The notes beneath the pieces are model-generated. The model was not told the DNA's origin, searched no databases, and saw only the letters and a program-made list of their open reading frames with translations. From Nocardia arizonensis (GTDB lineage: Bacteria > Actinomycetota > Actinomycetes > Mycobacteriales > Mycobacteriaceae): DNA of 64,000 nt. The stretch is from contig NZ_LGYZ01000110.1 of NCBI RefSeq assembly GCF_001310275.1, positions 1 to 64,000 of the forward strand, read 5' to 3'. Positions 46,059-60,504 of this stretch are shown here, piece after piece (within the stretch, counting starts at the first letter, position 1; the number at the start of each line of letters is the position of its first letter). Both the position numbers and the translations under genes were made by a program.

Positions 46059-47379
46059 GAACGGGCATCGCGATGATCGCGTGCGCGTTGGATCCCCCCG
46101 CCCCGAACGAGGAGACCGCGCCGTAGCGCATGCCGTCCTTCGGTTCCCACGGCTGAAGTTTCGTGGCCAGACGCAGATTCGACCGGTCCCAGTCCACCCG
46201 GGTGGTCGGGATGTCGGCGAACAGCGTGGCCGGGATCTGTCCGTATCGGCCCGCGAGCAGCAGTTTGACCAGGCCGAGCATGCCCGCGGCGGCCTGCGCG
46301 TGACCGGCGTTGGACTTCACCGAACCGAGCAGCGGATTCGATCCGGCGACACCGTAGGTGTTCTGCAAGGCGAGCAGTTCCACCGGATCGCCCGCCCGGG
46401 TCGCGGTGCCGTGCCCCTCGATCATGCCGACGTCGGCCGCGTCGATGCCGGATTTGGCGAGGGTCTTGCGGATCAGCCGTTCCTGGGCGTCGGCGCGCGG
46501 CACCAGGATCGGTTTGCCCTTGCCGTTGTGGTTGTGCTCGGAGGCAAGCAGCCTGCCGTGGACGCGGTGACCGAGTCGGCGGGCCCGCGATTCGCGTTCG
46601 ACGATGACGATGCCCGCGCCCTCGCCCCACAGCGTGCCGGTGGCGTCGTCGGAGTAGGAGCGGCAGTGGCCGTCGGTGGACAGCGCGTTGTGCTTGGAGA
46701 ATTCGTAGAAGGCCGCCGGCGAGCCCATCACGCACACCGCGCCCGCCAGCGCCCATTCGCAGTCGCCGTCGCGCACGGCGGCGGCGGCCAGATGCAGAGC
46801 GGTCAGCGAGGAGGCGCAGGCGGCGTCGACGGTCATGGAGGGGCCGGTGAGCCCGAGTGAATGCGAGATCCGGCCCGCGACGCCGAGCAATCCGTAGCCG
46901 ATGGTCCGAACCCCGGTGTACTCGTTGACTTCCGAGGCAGGCGGCCCGTATTCCATCGGCGAGCATCCGATGAAGCATCCGGCGTCGTCATCGCCGAGCG
47001 CACCGGGATTCAGTCCGGCGTTCTCGAGCGCGCGCCACGCGACACGCAGCGCGACCCGCTGTTGCGGATCGGTGGCGAGCGCTTCGCGCCGTCCGATTCC
47101 GAAGAACGCCGGATCGAATTCGGCCGCGTCGCCGAGGAATCCGCCCGCGTCGCGCACGGGACTCCAGCCGTCGAGTTCGCCGAGCGACAGCAATTCCTCG
47201 ATCGACCAGCCGCGGTCGCGAGGAAACGGCCCGATCAATTCGCGTTCCGATTCGAGTGCGGCCCAGAACGACCCCGGACTGTCGACTCCGCCCGGTGCCT
47301 CGACGGCCATTCCTGATATGACGATGTGATCGACGTCGCGCGCCGTAGCTGATGTCACCGCTGAGTCCTCGTGTCTCAT
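46036..47379 (-). CDS. Free-standing beta-ketoacyl synthase (MbtC-like)
   Basis: The 447-residue protein is a complete PKS-type ketosynthase with the active Cys in DAACASS (near 187) and the two His in EGHGTATRAG (near 322) and KSNAGHAQAAAG (near 357). It has no AT or ACP, matching MbtC, and is expected to work in trans with the AT-KR-ACP-MT protein encoded immediately downstream. Its start overlaps the thioesterase stop (ATGA, 47376-47379). A GTG seven codons in is an alternative start. Confidence 0.93.
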   Translation of the reverse strand: MRHEDSAVTSATARDVDHIVISGMAVEAPGGVDSPGSFWAALESERELIGPFPRDRGWSIEELLSLGELDGWSPVRDAGGFLGDAAEFDPAFFGIGRREALATDPQQRVALRVAWRALENAGLNPGALGDDDAGCFIGCSPMEYGPPASEVNEYTGVRTIGYGLLGVAGRISHSLGLTGPSMTVDAACASSLTALHLAAAAVRDGDCEWALAGAVCVMGSPAAFYEFSKHNALSTDGHCRSYSDDATGTLWGEGAGIVIVERESRARRLGHRVHGRLLASEHNHNGKGKPILVPRADAQERLIRKTLAKSGIDAADVGMIEGHGTATRAGDPVELLALQNTYGVAGSNPLLGSVKSNAGHAQAAAGMLGLVKLLLAGRYGQIPATLFADIPTTRVDWDRSNLRLATKLQPWEPKDGMRYGAVSSFGAGGSNAHAIIAMPVREEYDDF

Positions 47380-48128
47380 ACCGTCGGATCAGCCTGTTCG
47401 GCGAGTAATTCCGCGACGGCGTCGACGTGATTGTTCAGATAGAAATGTCCGCCCTCGAACATGGTGATCTCGACGTCGTCGCCGTGGCGGCGCCAGCCTT
47501 GCAGATCGGCCATCGACACGATCGGGTCGCGGTCGCCGCCGATCGCGTGGACGCGGGTGGCGACCCGCACCGTCTCGGGACACCGGTATGCCTCGGACGC
47601 CTTGTGGTCGGCCTTGATGGCGGGCAGTGCCAGCCGCATGATCTCCCGGCTGGCCAGCACGTCGGAATCGATTCCCTCGAGCATGACGAGGTGGTCGAGG
47701 AGTTCGTCGTCGTCTTCCGGTGTGGGCTCGCGGTATTCCGCGCGCGACGGCGCGACCGCGGCCGACACGGTGAGCTGACGGACGTCGACGCCCGCGGCGA
47801 GGGCGAGCCGGACGAATTCGAAGGAGACCAGCGCGCCCATGCTGTGCCCGAACGCGACGATCGGCACGTCGCGGTTGTACCCGGACATACGGAATTCCGC
47901 GAACGCGCCCGTCGCGATGTCCTGGAGTGAGGTCAACGCCGGTTCGCCCGCGCGGTCTTGGCGGCCGGGATACTGGAAGACGATGACGTCGTAGTGCGCA
48001 CTCGACGCTTTCGACAGCGCGCGATACGCGGAGGCGCCCGCACCCGCGTGCGGAAAGATCAACAGCGGCAGCCGCTCGGGCGAATCCGGTTTGTGAAACT
48101 TCCTTATCCATCCCGGTTTGTGCTGCAT
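47376..48128 (-). CDS. Type II thioesterase of the siderophore locus
   Basis: The start MQHKPGWIRKFHKPDSP at 48128 is used because family homology begins there; codons out to 48242 would read into the iron-box promoter. The roughly 250-residue alpha/beta hydrolase has the nucleophile in AFGHSMGALVSFEF (Ser near 95), the acid in GGDRDPIVSMADL and the His in FEGGHFYLN. Such enzymes clear misloaded carrier domains; it might also release the product, since the MbtB-like synthetase lacks a thioesterase. It is the first gene of a four-gene operon behind the iron box at 48245. Confidence 0.9.
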   Translation of the reverse strand: MQHKPGWIRKFHKPDSPERLPLLIFPHAGAGASAYRALSKASSAHYDVIVFQYPGRQDRAGEPALTSLQDIATGAFAEFRMSGYNRDVPIVAFGHSMGALVSFEFVRLALAAGVDVRQLTVSAAVAPSRAEYREPTPEDDDELLDHLVMLEGIDSDVLASREIMRLALPAIKADHKASEAYRCPETVRVATRVHAIGGDRDPIVSMADLQGWRRHGDDVEITMFEGGHFYLNNHVDAVAELLAEQADPTV

Positions 48129-48244
48129 TGTGTTACCCACTTTCGAAACTCCCGCCGAGCACTCCGGCGGAAGCCATTCCGCGAACCGTTCGATACATGT
48201 CGCATCGCAACCGATTTCCGTCCGAACGGATATCAAGGTCAAGA

Positions 48245-48263
48245 TTAGGTAAGGCTACCATAA
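48245..48263 (-). promoter_or_regulatory. IdeR/DtxR-like iron box before the thioesterase-KS-PKS-NRPS operon
   Basis: TTAGGTAAGGCTACCATAA (plus strand) matches the IdeR consensus at 16 of 19 positions, the best in the window. It abuts the stop codon of the upstream synthetase gene (48264) and lies 117 bp before the thioesterase start, making an internal iron-controlled promoter. Confidence 0.8.
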
Positions 48264-51200
48264 CTATCTGGCTGAACTAACTGCGGTAGCCGCCGCCAGC
48301 GCCTCGACGGCACCGTCCCAGAGTTCGGCCAGTCGATCGATCTCGTCGGCGGTGAACAACGCGGCGCTCCATCGCCAGGTGATCGCCAAGCGCGGACCGT
48401 CCTGCCCCGCGTGCACCGCCGCGATCAGGCCGAGCGCGTACCGCAGCGGCAGATCCGGCTCCGGCGCGACCGGCAGCGCGGCGGCGATCGCCGGATCGGT
48501 CACCATCGACCAGGCCCGCTCGCCGCGCCCGCCGAGATCGACCCGGCCGAGGTAGTTGAACTCGACCTGTGGTTCCCGCGCCGCCACCAGTTCGGCGTCG
48601 CCGAGCACCGAACGCAGCAGGCCGAAGTCGAGACCCTGTCCCGGCACCGAACCCAGATGGGTGACGACAGAATCCAGCAGTTCGCGCGCCCGCGCCGGAT
48701 CCGCGCGGGCCGAGTCCACGTCGACGGCGTACGCACCCGCGCCGAGCCGCACCGGATAGGTCGTGGAGAACCAGCCGACCGTGCCGGAGCTATCGGCCCC
48801 GACGACGGCGTCGGCCCGGCCGTGGCTCTCCAACCCGATCAGCGCGCCGCCGTCGGCGTCCTGGCCGCGCTCGCGCCGCCACGAGGCCAGCGTCATCGTC
48901 AACGCGGCCAATAGGAATTCCCGGACACCCTCGGCCCTGCGCGTCGCGCCGAGAACGCGGGCGGTGGTGGCCGCCGACATCTCGGTCGAGGTAAGCCGCA
49001 GCGTGCCCCAGGTATCGGCGACACCCGGTTCGCGAGCGCCCACCGCAGGGTCCCGACCGGCGACCTGGGCGAGCCAGTAGTCACGTCGCGCGCGCACGGC
49101 CGGGTCCTCGGCGCGCTGCCACACCAGCCGACACCACTGCCGGTAGGAGGTCGGTTCGGTGATCGTCTTCGGCACCGCACCAGCGACCACCTGCTCCCAG
49201 GCCGCGGCCATGTCGGCCATGAGAATGCCCCAGGACACCACGTCGACCGCGAGGTGGTGCACGGCGAGGAAGAGCAGGTCGCCACCGGGTGCGCCGCGCA
49301 ACCACACCGCGCGCACCATATCGCCCGCGGCCGGGTCGAGTCCGTCGATCGCGGCACGGCTCACCGCGCTCACCATCGCGCCCAATTTCTTTGCCTTACC
49401 GGTGAATTCGCGCACGCCGAGCACATCGGCGGCGCGCACGCGGCCCGGTTCCCGGGTGACCAGCCGCGGGCCGTCCACGGTCTCCTCCAGTCGGGAGCGC
49501 AGGGTGGCGTGCCCGTCGAGCACGGCTTGCAGGACCGCTTCCAGATCCGCGCCCGAGATGGCGTCGGGCAGGGCCAGCAGCACGTACTGGGCCAGGCGGC
49601 GGTAGTTGGGCTGCCGGTACATCCAGGACACGATGGGCAGCGGCGGCACCGGTCCGTAATCCGCGCCGTCGGCCGCCCGCGCGGCGGACTCACGCGCCCG
49701 CGCGTCGAGCGCGGCGGCGAGATCGCGAATCGTCGGCGCCGCGACCACCATTCGCGCATCGACGCCGATGCCGCGCCGCCGCGCCTTGTTCACCAGCGAT
49801 ATCGCGACGATGCTGTCCATGCCGAGGGCGAAGAAGTCGTCGGTGACACCCGGTGCGCGGCCGTCGAACACCTCGGTGAGGATCTCGGTGAGCGCGCGTT
49901 CGGTCTCGGTCGCGGGTTCGGCCGATCCGTGGCGGGCGTCGCCCGCCGGCGCGCTCTCGGCCAGCGCGGCCAATTCGCGCACGTCGAGTTTGCCGTTGGC
50001 GTTCACCGGGAGCGCCGCGAGCACGGTCAGCCGGGCCGGAATCATGTACGCGGGCAGGCGTTCGGCGAGCGCGGCCCGCAGCGCGACCGGATCGGCGGCG
50101 CGGCCGGGCGCGCACACCACGAATCCGACCAGGGTCACCGCGTCACCGCGCCGCACCACGGTCGCGGCGGCGGCGGCGATACCGGGCAGGGTCCGCAGCG
50201 CGGTCTCGACCTCGCCGATCTCGATACGGTAGCCGCGGATCTTCACCTGGTCGTCGGCCCGGCCGAGGTAGCCGAGGGTGCCGCCGGGTAGTCGGCGCAC
50301 CAGGTCGCCGGTGCGGTACATGCGCCCGCCGCCGAAGGGGTCGGCGACGAATCGTCCCGCCGTATGCCCGGGACGGCCGACATAGCCGCGCGCCAGCTGC
50401 GGACCCGCGAGATACAGTTCGCCGGTCACCCCGACGGTGACCGGACGCAGCCGCGAGTCCAGCACGTAGGCGGAGGTTCCCGCGGTCGGTCCGCCGATGG
50501 TCGGCGTCGCAGGCCCTTCCCCCGGCGCGGTCACATCGGCGACCACCGCCTCGACCGTGGTCTCGGTCGGGCCGTAGCAGTTGTGCACCGCGACATCGCG
50601 CAACGCGCGCAGCCGCGCCCACAGCTGGGTGTCGATGGCCTCGCCGCCCAGCGCCAGCACCGCAGGCGGCCGGTCGAGCAGTCCCGCGGCGGCCAACTGC
50701 CGAAACATCGACGGCGTGGTGTCGATCATGTCGATCGCGTGCCGTCGCAGTCCCTCGACCAGGTGCCGGGCGTCGCGCATGGCCGCCTCGTCGAACAGGT
50801 GGACGGCGTGTCCGTCGAGCAGGCCGACCATCGGCTGCCAGGAGGCGTCGAAACTCATCGACCAGGCGTGCGCGATACGCAGCCGACGACCGAGCCGGGC
50901 CGTCGCGGGCCGGTACACCCGGGCCCGGTGGTCGGCGAAATAGGACACGACGGCCGCGTGCGAGTTCACCACGCCCTTGGGCTCACCGGTCGAACCCGAG
51001 GTGAAGATGATGTAGGCGGCCTGCGCCGGATCGACCGGGGCCGAATCGATTTCGGCGGTGGCATGCCCTACGAGGTCGAAGGTGTCGAGGTCGAGGACGG
51101 TCTCGGGATCGAGATCGCCATCGCGCCCGTCACTCACCAGTACGAGCCTCGGATTCGCCTGCCGCAGAATCGATTCGACGCGCGCCGGTGGCAGGGCGAG

Positions 51201-52838
51201 GTCGAGGGGCACATAGGCCGCGCCCACCGCCAGCACCGCGAGCACCGCGATGACCACCCGCTCGTCACGCGGCAGGCGGAGGGCGACGACATCCTCGGGG
51301 CCGATGCCGCGCGCGCCGAGCTCGCGCGCCAAACCCCTGGCCCGCTCGGACACTTCGCGATAGGTGAGGCAATCGGTCTCGGTGCTGATCGCGGTCAGGT
51401 CCGGGGTGCGGGCGGCCTGACGCTCGAACAGTTCGATGATCGTCGCGCCGCGTTCGGAATCAGTTGCCTCGGGTGTGGTCTCGAACCGGCGGACCCGCGC
51501 GCGCGCCGCCTCGGAGAGCACGTCCAGGTCGTCGATGCGCAGATCCGTGGCGTCGGGCAGCCGCCGCAGGATCGCCGTCACGGCCTCCCCGATATCGTCG
51601 GGCAGGTACGGGATCGACGCGGCGATGGCCTCCACGACCACGACCAACTCGTCGCCGTGGGCGTAGGAGACCACGGTGAGCGGGTAGTGCGTGAGGTTCT
51701 TGGCCATTCTCGGCCGGAAGGTGACCTCGCCGACGGCGACGGCCGCGATCTCGTCCATTGGCGCGTTCTGGAAGACGAACATGGTGTCGAACAACGAGCT
51801 GTACCCGGCGGCGCGCTGCACCGCGGACAGACTCAGATAGCCGAAATCGCGCATGGCCGCCGACTCCCGTTGCAGCCGTGCGCATTCGGCCTGCACCGGA
51901 GCCGCCGGATCGACACGGAACACCACCGGGACGGTGTTGAGGAACAGTCCGATCATGCGTTCCACGCCTGCGATCGACTCCGGTCGCCCGGTGACTATCG
52001 TGCCGTAGACGACATCGCGGCGATCGGTGAGCCGCGACAGCAGGATCGTCCACGCGAACTGCACGACCGAATTGAGCGTGAGTCCTTGTCCGCGCGCCCA
52101 ATTACGCAATCGGGCGGTCTCGGATGCGGACAGCGTGAAGCGCGTGACCTCGGCGCTCTCCGTGCCGCCCGCGCCCGACAGTCCCATGCCCGCCCCGCCG
52201 TCGGCGACCATGAGCGGACCGGTGAGCCGCGACAGCTGTTCGGCCCACCGGTCGCGCGCCGCCGACATGTCCTTGGCGGCGAGCCAGCCGATGTAGTCGC
52301 GATAGGGCCGCACCGGCGTCAGCGCCTCGGCCGCGCCGCCCGCCGCGTACAGCGCCCGCAATTCGCCGAACATGACGCCGAGCGACCAGCCGTCCACGAG
52401 GATGTGGTGGATGGTCATGATCAGCCGCGAGCGCGCCGTGCCGTCCGCGGCGGGCGGCAGGGTGACCAGGGTGGCGCGCAGCGACGGTCCCTTGCCGAGA
52501 TCGAACGGGCGCGACAACTCCTCGGCCTCGACCGCGTCCAACTCCTCCACCCGGGCGGTGCGTTCGGACCACGGCAACTCGACCAGGCGCGGCACGATCT
52601 GCACCGGCCGCGGCACGTCGCGATCCCAGAACACCGCGCGCAGATTCGGGTGGCGGCGCAGCAGCGTCTCGACGCACCGGCGCAGTAGATCGGCGTCCAC
52701 CGGGCCGTCGATGTCGACCACGAACGGGATCGTATAGACGTCGCGCCCGTCACCGGTCAGCCGGGACAGGGAGAACAGACCCTCCTGCAACGGGCTGAGC
52801 GCCAGCACATCCTCGATCTCCGCCAACGCCTCACTCAT
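48264..52838 (-). CDS. NRPS with C-A-PCP-E domains (MbtF-like)
   Basis: The 1,524-residue protein has a condensation domain (HHILVDGW near 147), an adenylation domain (~455-955; FTSGSTGEPKG, NCYGPTETT, YRTGDLVRR, NGKLDVREL), a carrier (FFALGMDSIVAI near 1005) and a final domain of the epimerase class (HHLAVD near 1195, GWFSTTYPV, VEFNYLGRVD). Length and layout fit MbtF, which adds the last, cyclising N-hydroxylysine in mycobactin. The start follows AGGAGA. It is the last gene of the transcript starting at 58991, and its stop is immediately before the 48245 iron box. Confidence 0.9.
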   Translation of the reverse strand: MSEALAEIEDVLALSPLQEGLFSLSRLTGDGRDVYTIPFVVDIDGPVDADLLRRCVETLLRRHPNLRAVFWDRDVPRPVQIVPRLVELPWSERTARVEELDAVEAEELSRPFDLGKGPSLRATLVTLPPAADGTARSRLIMTIHHILVDGWSLGVMFGELRALYAAGGAAEALTPVRPYRDYIGWLAAKDMSAARDRWAEQLSRLTGPLMVADGGAGMGLSGAGGTESAEVTRFTLSASETARLRNWARGQGLTLNSVVQFAWTILLSRLTDRRDVVYGTIVTGRPESIAGVERMIGLFLNTVPVVFRVDPAAPVQAECARLQRESAAMRDFGYLSLSAVQRAAGYSSLFDTMFVFQNAPMDEIAAVAVGEVTFRPRMAKNLTHYPLTVVSYAHGDELVVVVEAIAASIPYLPDDIGEAVTAILRRLPDATDLRIDDLDVLSEAARARVRRFETTPEATDSERGATIIELFERQAARTPDLTAISTETDCLTYREVSERARGLARELGARGIGPEDVVALRLPRDERVVIAVLAVLAVGAAYVPLDLALPPARVESILRQANPRLVLVSDGRDGDLDPETVLDLDTFDLVGHATAEIDSAPVDPAQAAYIIFTSGSTGEPKGVVNSHAAVVSYFADHRARVYRPATARLGRRLRIAHAWSMSFDASWQPMVGLLDGHAVHLFDEAAMRDARHLVEGLRRHAIDMIDTTPSMFRQLAAAGLLDRPPAVLALGGEAIDTQLWARLRALRDVAVHNCYGPTETTVEAVVADVTAPGEGPATPTIGGPTAGTSAYVLDSRLRPVTVGVTGELYLAGPQLARGYVGRPGHTAGRFVADPFGGGRMYRTGDLVRRLPGGTLGYLGRADDQVKIRGYRIEIGEVETALRTLPGIAAAAATVVRRGDAVTLVGFVVCAPGRAADPVALRAALAERLPAYMIPARLTVLAALPVNANGKLDVRELAALAESAPAGDARHGSAEPATETERALTEILTEVFDGRAPGVTDDFFALGMDSIVAISLVNKARRRGIGVDARMVVAAPTIRDLAAALDARARESAARAADGADYGPVPPLPIVSWMYRQPNYRRLAQYVLLALPDAISGADLEAVLQAVLDGHATLRSRLEETVDGPRLVTREPGRVRAADVLGVREFTGKAKKLGAMVSAVSRAAIDGLDPAAGDMVRAVWLRGAPGGDLLFLAVHHLAVDVVSWGILMADMAAAWEQVVAGAVPKTITEPTSYRQWCRLVWQRAEDPAVRARRDYWLAQVAGRDPAVGAREPGVADTWGTLRLTSTEMSAATTARVLGATRRAEGVREFLLAALTMTLASWRRERGQDADGGALIGLESHGRADAVVGADSSGTVGWFSTTYPVRLGAGAYAVDVDSARADPARARELLDSVVTHLGSVPGQGLDFGLLRSVLGDAELVAAREPQVEFNYLGRVDLGGRGERAWSMVTDPAIAAALPVAPEPDLPLRYALGLIAAVHAGQDGPRLAITWRWSAALFTADEIDRLAELWDGAVEALAAATAVSSAR

Positions 52839-52858
52839 AGGTTCTCCTGCCTCACTGC

Positions 52859-52887
52859 CCGCCCGCGCGGCGTCACCGCGCGGGCGG
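52859..52887 (-). terminator. Hairpin between the two large NRPS genes (possible attenuator)
   Basis: CCGCCCGCGCGG and its exact complement form a 12-bp GC-only stem with a 5-base loop inside the 75-bp gap between the two synthetase genes. Without a U tract it is more likely an attenuator or mRNA-stability element than a full terminator. Confidence 0.5.
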
Positions 52888-52913
52888 TCGAAATCCGGTC
52901 CGCGACAGCGCGA

Positions 52914-57974
<5,061 letters not shown>

Positions 57975-58055
57975 GTCCGTCCTTCGAAATCGTCTGTCGG
58001 GCTCGGTATCCGTACACGCCGGACGGGCGGTACCGGAACGCGGTGGGCGCTCGGC

Positions 58056-58991
58056 TCACTCGTCGGTGAGATATCCTCCGCGCGTGAAGAATTCGGCACC
58101 GTCGAATTCGACGCCCGCCGAGTCGCGCACCCGGGTGACCACCAGCGCGTGGTTGCCGCCGCGATGCGCGTCGACGCCCGACACCACCGCGCCGCCGCCT
58201 TCCTGCACGATGACCCGGCCCGGGGTACCGCCGTAGCGCGCCGCGGAGACCCGCGCGGACAGGATCGCGATCCGCTCACCGCGGTAGTGGCTGAACGCGC
58301 GCGGATACGGCGCCGACAGCGCGCGCACGAACCGCTCCAGATCGGCCGCCGACCAGGTCCAGTCGATGCGGCTGTCGCGTTCGGACCGCTTGTGGAAGTA
58401 GGTGCGCTCGGCCTTGTTCTGCGGACGCCACACCGCCGCACCGGAATCGAGGGCGGCCAGCGCCTCGCCGATCGCGCCGGGGATCAGCTCCATACCGCGC
58501 AGCACCAGGTCGGTGCCGGTGTCGGTGGGGCCGATGGGGATCGAACGCTGGACGATGATGTCACCGGTGTCGAGACCTTCGTCCATGCGGTGCACGGTGA
58601 GGCCGGTTTCGGTGGCGCCGCTGATCAGCGCCCACAGCACCGGGGAGAATCCGGTGAACTTCGGCAGCAGCGAGTCGTGCAGGTTCAGCGTGCCGTGCGG
58701 CGGGAGGTCGTAGAGTTCCGCGGGCATCCGGGTGTACCAGCTGTTGACGACGATGACGTCCGGCTCGGCCCGCTTGACGAGGTCGATGGTCTCGGTGTCG
58801 GCCCGGTCGGTCAGATGCACCGGAATCCTGTGCTCCCGAGCCAGTTCCTCGACCGAGTCGGAGAAGATCGCCTTATAGGAATGCCCGCTCGCCGGATGGG
58901 TGACCGCGAGCACCACCTCGTGTTCCGAGTCGATCAGGGCCTGAAGGGTCTTGCGACCCCAGGTCTGGAAACCGAACGACACGATACGCAT
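58056..58991 (-). CDS. Methionyl-tRNA formyltransferase-like N-formyltransferase of the siderophore pathway
   Basis: The 311-residue protein has the Fmt-type core: an N-terminal Rossmann-like start (MRIVSFGFQTWGRKTLQALI), NLHDSLLPKFTGFSP near residue 105 with the catalytic Asn, His and downstream Asp (MDEGLDTGDI), and a C-terminal barrel-like domain. It uses formyl-tetrahydrofolate. In this setting the likely substrate is N6-hydroxylysine, giving the formyl-hydroxamate found in nocobactins; mycobactin acylates with MbtK instead. It is the first gene of the transcript with the iron box at 59018. It is too short and too clustered to be the housekeeping Fmt. Confidence 0.85.
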   Translation of the reverse strand: MRIVSFGFQTWGRKTLQALIDSEHEVVLAVTHPASGHSYKAIFSDSVEELAREHRIPVHLTDRADTETIDLVKRAEPDVIVVNSWYTRMPAELYDLPPHGTLNLHDSLLPKFTGFSPVLWALISGATETGLTVHRMDEGLDTGDIIVQRSIPIGPTDTGTDLVLRGMELIPGAIGEALAALDSGAAVWRPQNKAERTYFHKRSERDSRIDWTWSAADLERFVRALSAPYPRAFSHYRGERIAILSARVSAARYGGTPGRVIVQEGGGAVVSGVDAHRGGNHALVVTRVRDSAGVEFDGAEFFTRGGYLTDE

Positions 58992-59017
58992 GAAACCGAA
59001 CCTTCCCTAGCAATGAC

Positions 59018-59036
59018 AAAGGTTAGCCTAACCTAT
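59018..59036 (-). promoter_or_regulatory. IdeR/DtxR-like iron box before the formyltransferase-NRPS operon
   Basis: AAAGGTTAGCCTAACCTAT matches the IdeR consensus at 15 of 19 positions, with an intact inner palindrome AGGTTAGCCTAACCT. It ends 26 bp from the start codon at 58991. Confidence 0.8.
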
Positions 59037-59064
59037 TGTGGTCGAGGTGCGAATGCCGACCGGA

Positions 59065-60351
59065 TCACTCCGCCGACAGCGCGGCATCGCGGCGCGCCGC
59101 CGCGCCCTCGCGCGCCGCGGCGGTCAGGAGCACCCGATCCGAGAGCGCGCCGAGGCAACTGAGATTCGGGAAACCCGGTCCCTGCGCCAGCGCCGCGAGA
59201 TTCGGCAGATACAGCTTGCCGTCCAGTCCGGAGACCGCCAGGTCGTAGCCGATGGCCGCCTCGATCCTGGCCTGGGTCAGCTCACCGCCGACGGCGAGTT
59301 CCAGCAAATCGGCGGTGTTCGCGTCGAACATCTCGAGGAACCACAGCGGACGCCCGCCGGTCGCGTCGATCACCAAGTCGCAGGTGTGCAGCTGATCCGG
59401 TCGCATCTCGTTGCGCAGCGTCAACGCGACGGCCTCGCCGCGGTCGGCCACCCGCACCACGCGGCCCTGCATGTGGTGCACCCGATTGTCGGCGAGCAGA
59501 CTCTCCTGCACCCGCACCGAGAACACGCCGCGGTCGGTGCGCCGGATGACGTCGCGGCGCTCGTCGACACTGAGCGACCCCCATTTCACCGGATCGCTGA
59601 ATAGCGAATTCTCGAAATAGCTCTCGCCGCGGGTGTAGATCGTCGCCATCGGCGAGATGACCGAGATGGAGAGCATGCCGTGGCGGATCAGTTCGTCCAG
59701 CGCCGATCCCGCGGTCTCGCCGCCGCCGATGACGGCCACCCGGGAGGAGACCGGCAGGCTCCGCCGACCCGCCATATCCCAGAATTCCGCGATGCTCAGC
59801 ACCTTCGGATGTTTGGCGAGCGCCTTCTCGCTGCGTCCCGGTCCGGTGATCATCAGGCACTCGGCCTCGAGTTCGATAGTCGCGCCGTCGGCATCGACCG
59901 CGCCGATCCGCCAACCCTCGGCGGTCGCGGCGATGGACCGCGCGGTGGCGTGGACGACGTCGAGATCGATGGCGCGCGCGACCCATTGGAGATATTTCGC
60001 CCAGACGTGATGCTGCGGACTCGGCCTGCCGCGATCGATCCATTCGGCGTAGGTGCCCTGGTCGATCAGGAACGAGGTCCAACTGTAGGCCGTCATGGCC
60101 TCGTTGACGGCCCGGTTGCGCCCGCGGACCAGGGTGGAGTGGTAGGGGAAGCCGACATCCTTCTCCGGGCTGGTGCCGAGCCGGTGCCGACCGTCGGTCC
60201 ATCCGCCGCTCGGCAGCCAATTCCCGCCCACCGCCCGTGCTTCCACGACCACGACGCGCGGCGCGGGCAGACCCAGTTCGCGCAGCACATGCGCCTTGGC
60301 GGCCACCGCCAGCGCCTTCGGACCCGCACCGATTACCGCCAGTGTTCCCAC
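59065..60351 (-). CDS. nbtG: L-lysine N6-monooxygenase (MbtG/NbtG)
   Basis: A GTG at 60351 (VGTLAVIGAG) preceded by GGGAG fits the MbtG start better than the GTG four codons earlier; the product is about 428 residues. FAD-binding GAGPKALAVAAKA, the SGGWTDGRHRLGTSPEKDVGFPYHS region, the NADPH-binding AVIGGGETAGSALDEL and the C-terminal QGPGFPNLSCLG all match mycobacterial MbtG closely. It hydroxylates the side-chain amine of lysine for the iron-binding hydroxamates. It has its own promoter region, shared divergently with the gene at 60505 and holding an iron box. Confidence 0.95.
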   Translation of the reverse strand: MGTLAVIGAGPKALAVAAKAHVLRELGLPAPRVVVVEARAVGGNWLPSGGWTDGRHRLGTSPEKDVGFPYHSTLVRGRNRAVNEAMTAYSWTSFLIDQGTYAEWIDRGRPSPQHHVWAKYLQWVARAIDLDVVHATARSIAATAEGWRIGAVDADGATIELEAECLMITGPGRSEKALAKHPKVLSIAEFWDMAGRRSLPVSSRVAVIGGGETAGSALDELIRHGMLSISVISPMATIYTRGESYFENSLFSDPVKWGSLSVDERRDVIRRTDRGVFSVRVQESLLADNRVHHMQGRVVRVADRGEAVALTLRNEMRPDQLHTCDLVIDATGGRPLWFLEMFDANTADLLELAVGGELTQARIEAAIGYDLAVSGLDGKLYLPNLAALAQGPGFPNLSCLGALSDRVLLTAAAREGAAARRDAALSAE

Positions 60352-60421
60352 TACTTCTCCCACTCTCGACCGGCGCCGCAGCCGTGGGCACGCCCACGTC
60401 GACCGAATCCGCGCAGCTATG

Positions 60422-60440
60422 TTTGCATAGGCTTACCTTA
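60422..60440. promoter_or_regulatory. IdeR/DtxR-like iron box in the nbtG/secreted-protein divergent promoter
   Basis: TTTGCATAGGCTTACCTTA matches the consensus at 14 of 19 positions. It is 70 bp from the nbtG start and 65 bp from the start at 60505, so it could control both directions. Confidence 0.6.
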
Positions 60441-60504
60441 CAGTGAATGGGCGTGCGCGACTCGACCACGAGTGAGGGCACGCCCGGATGATTGGAATGA
60501 ACAG

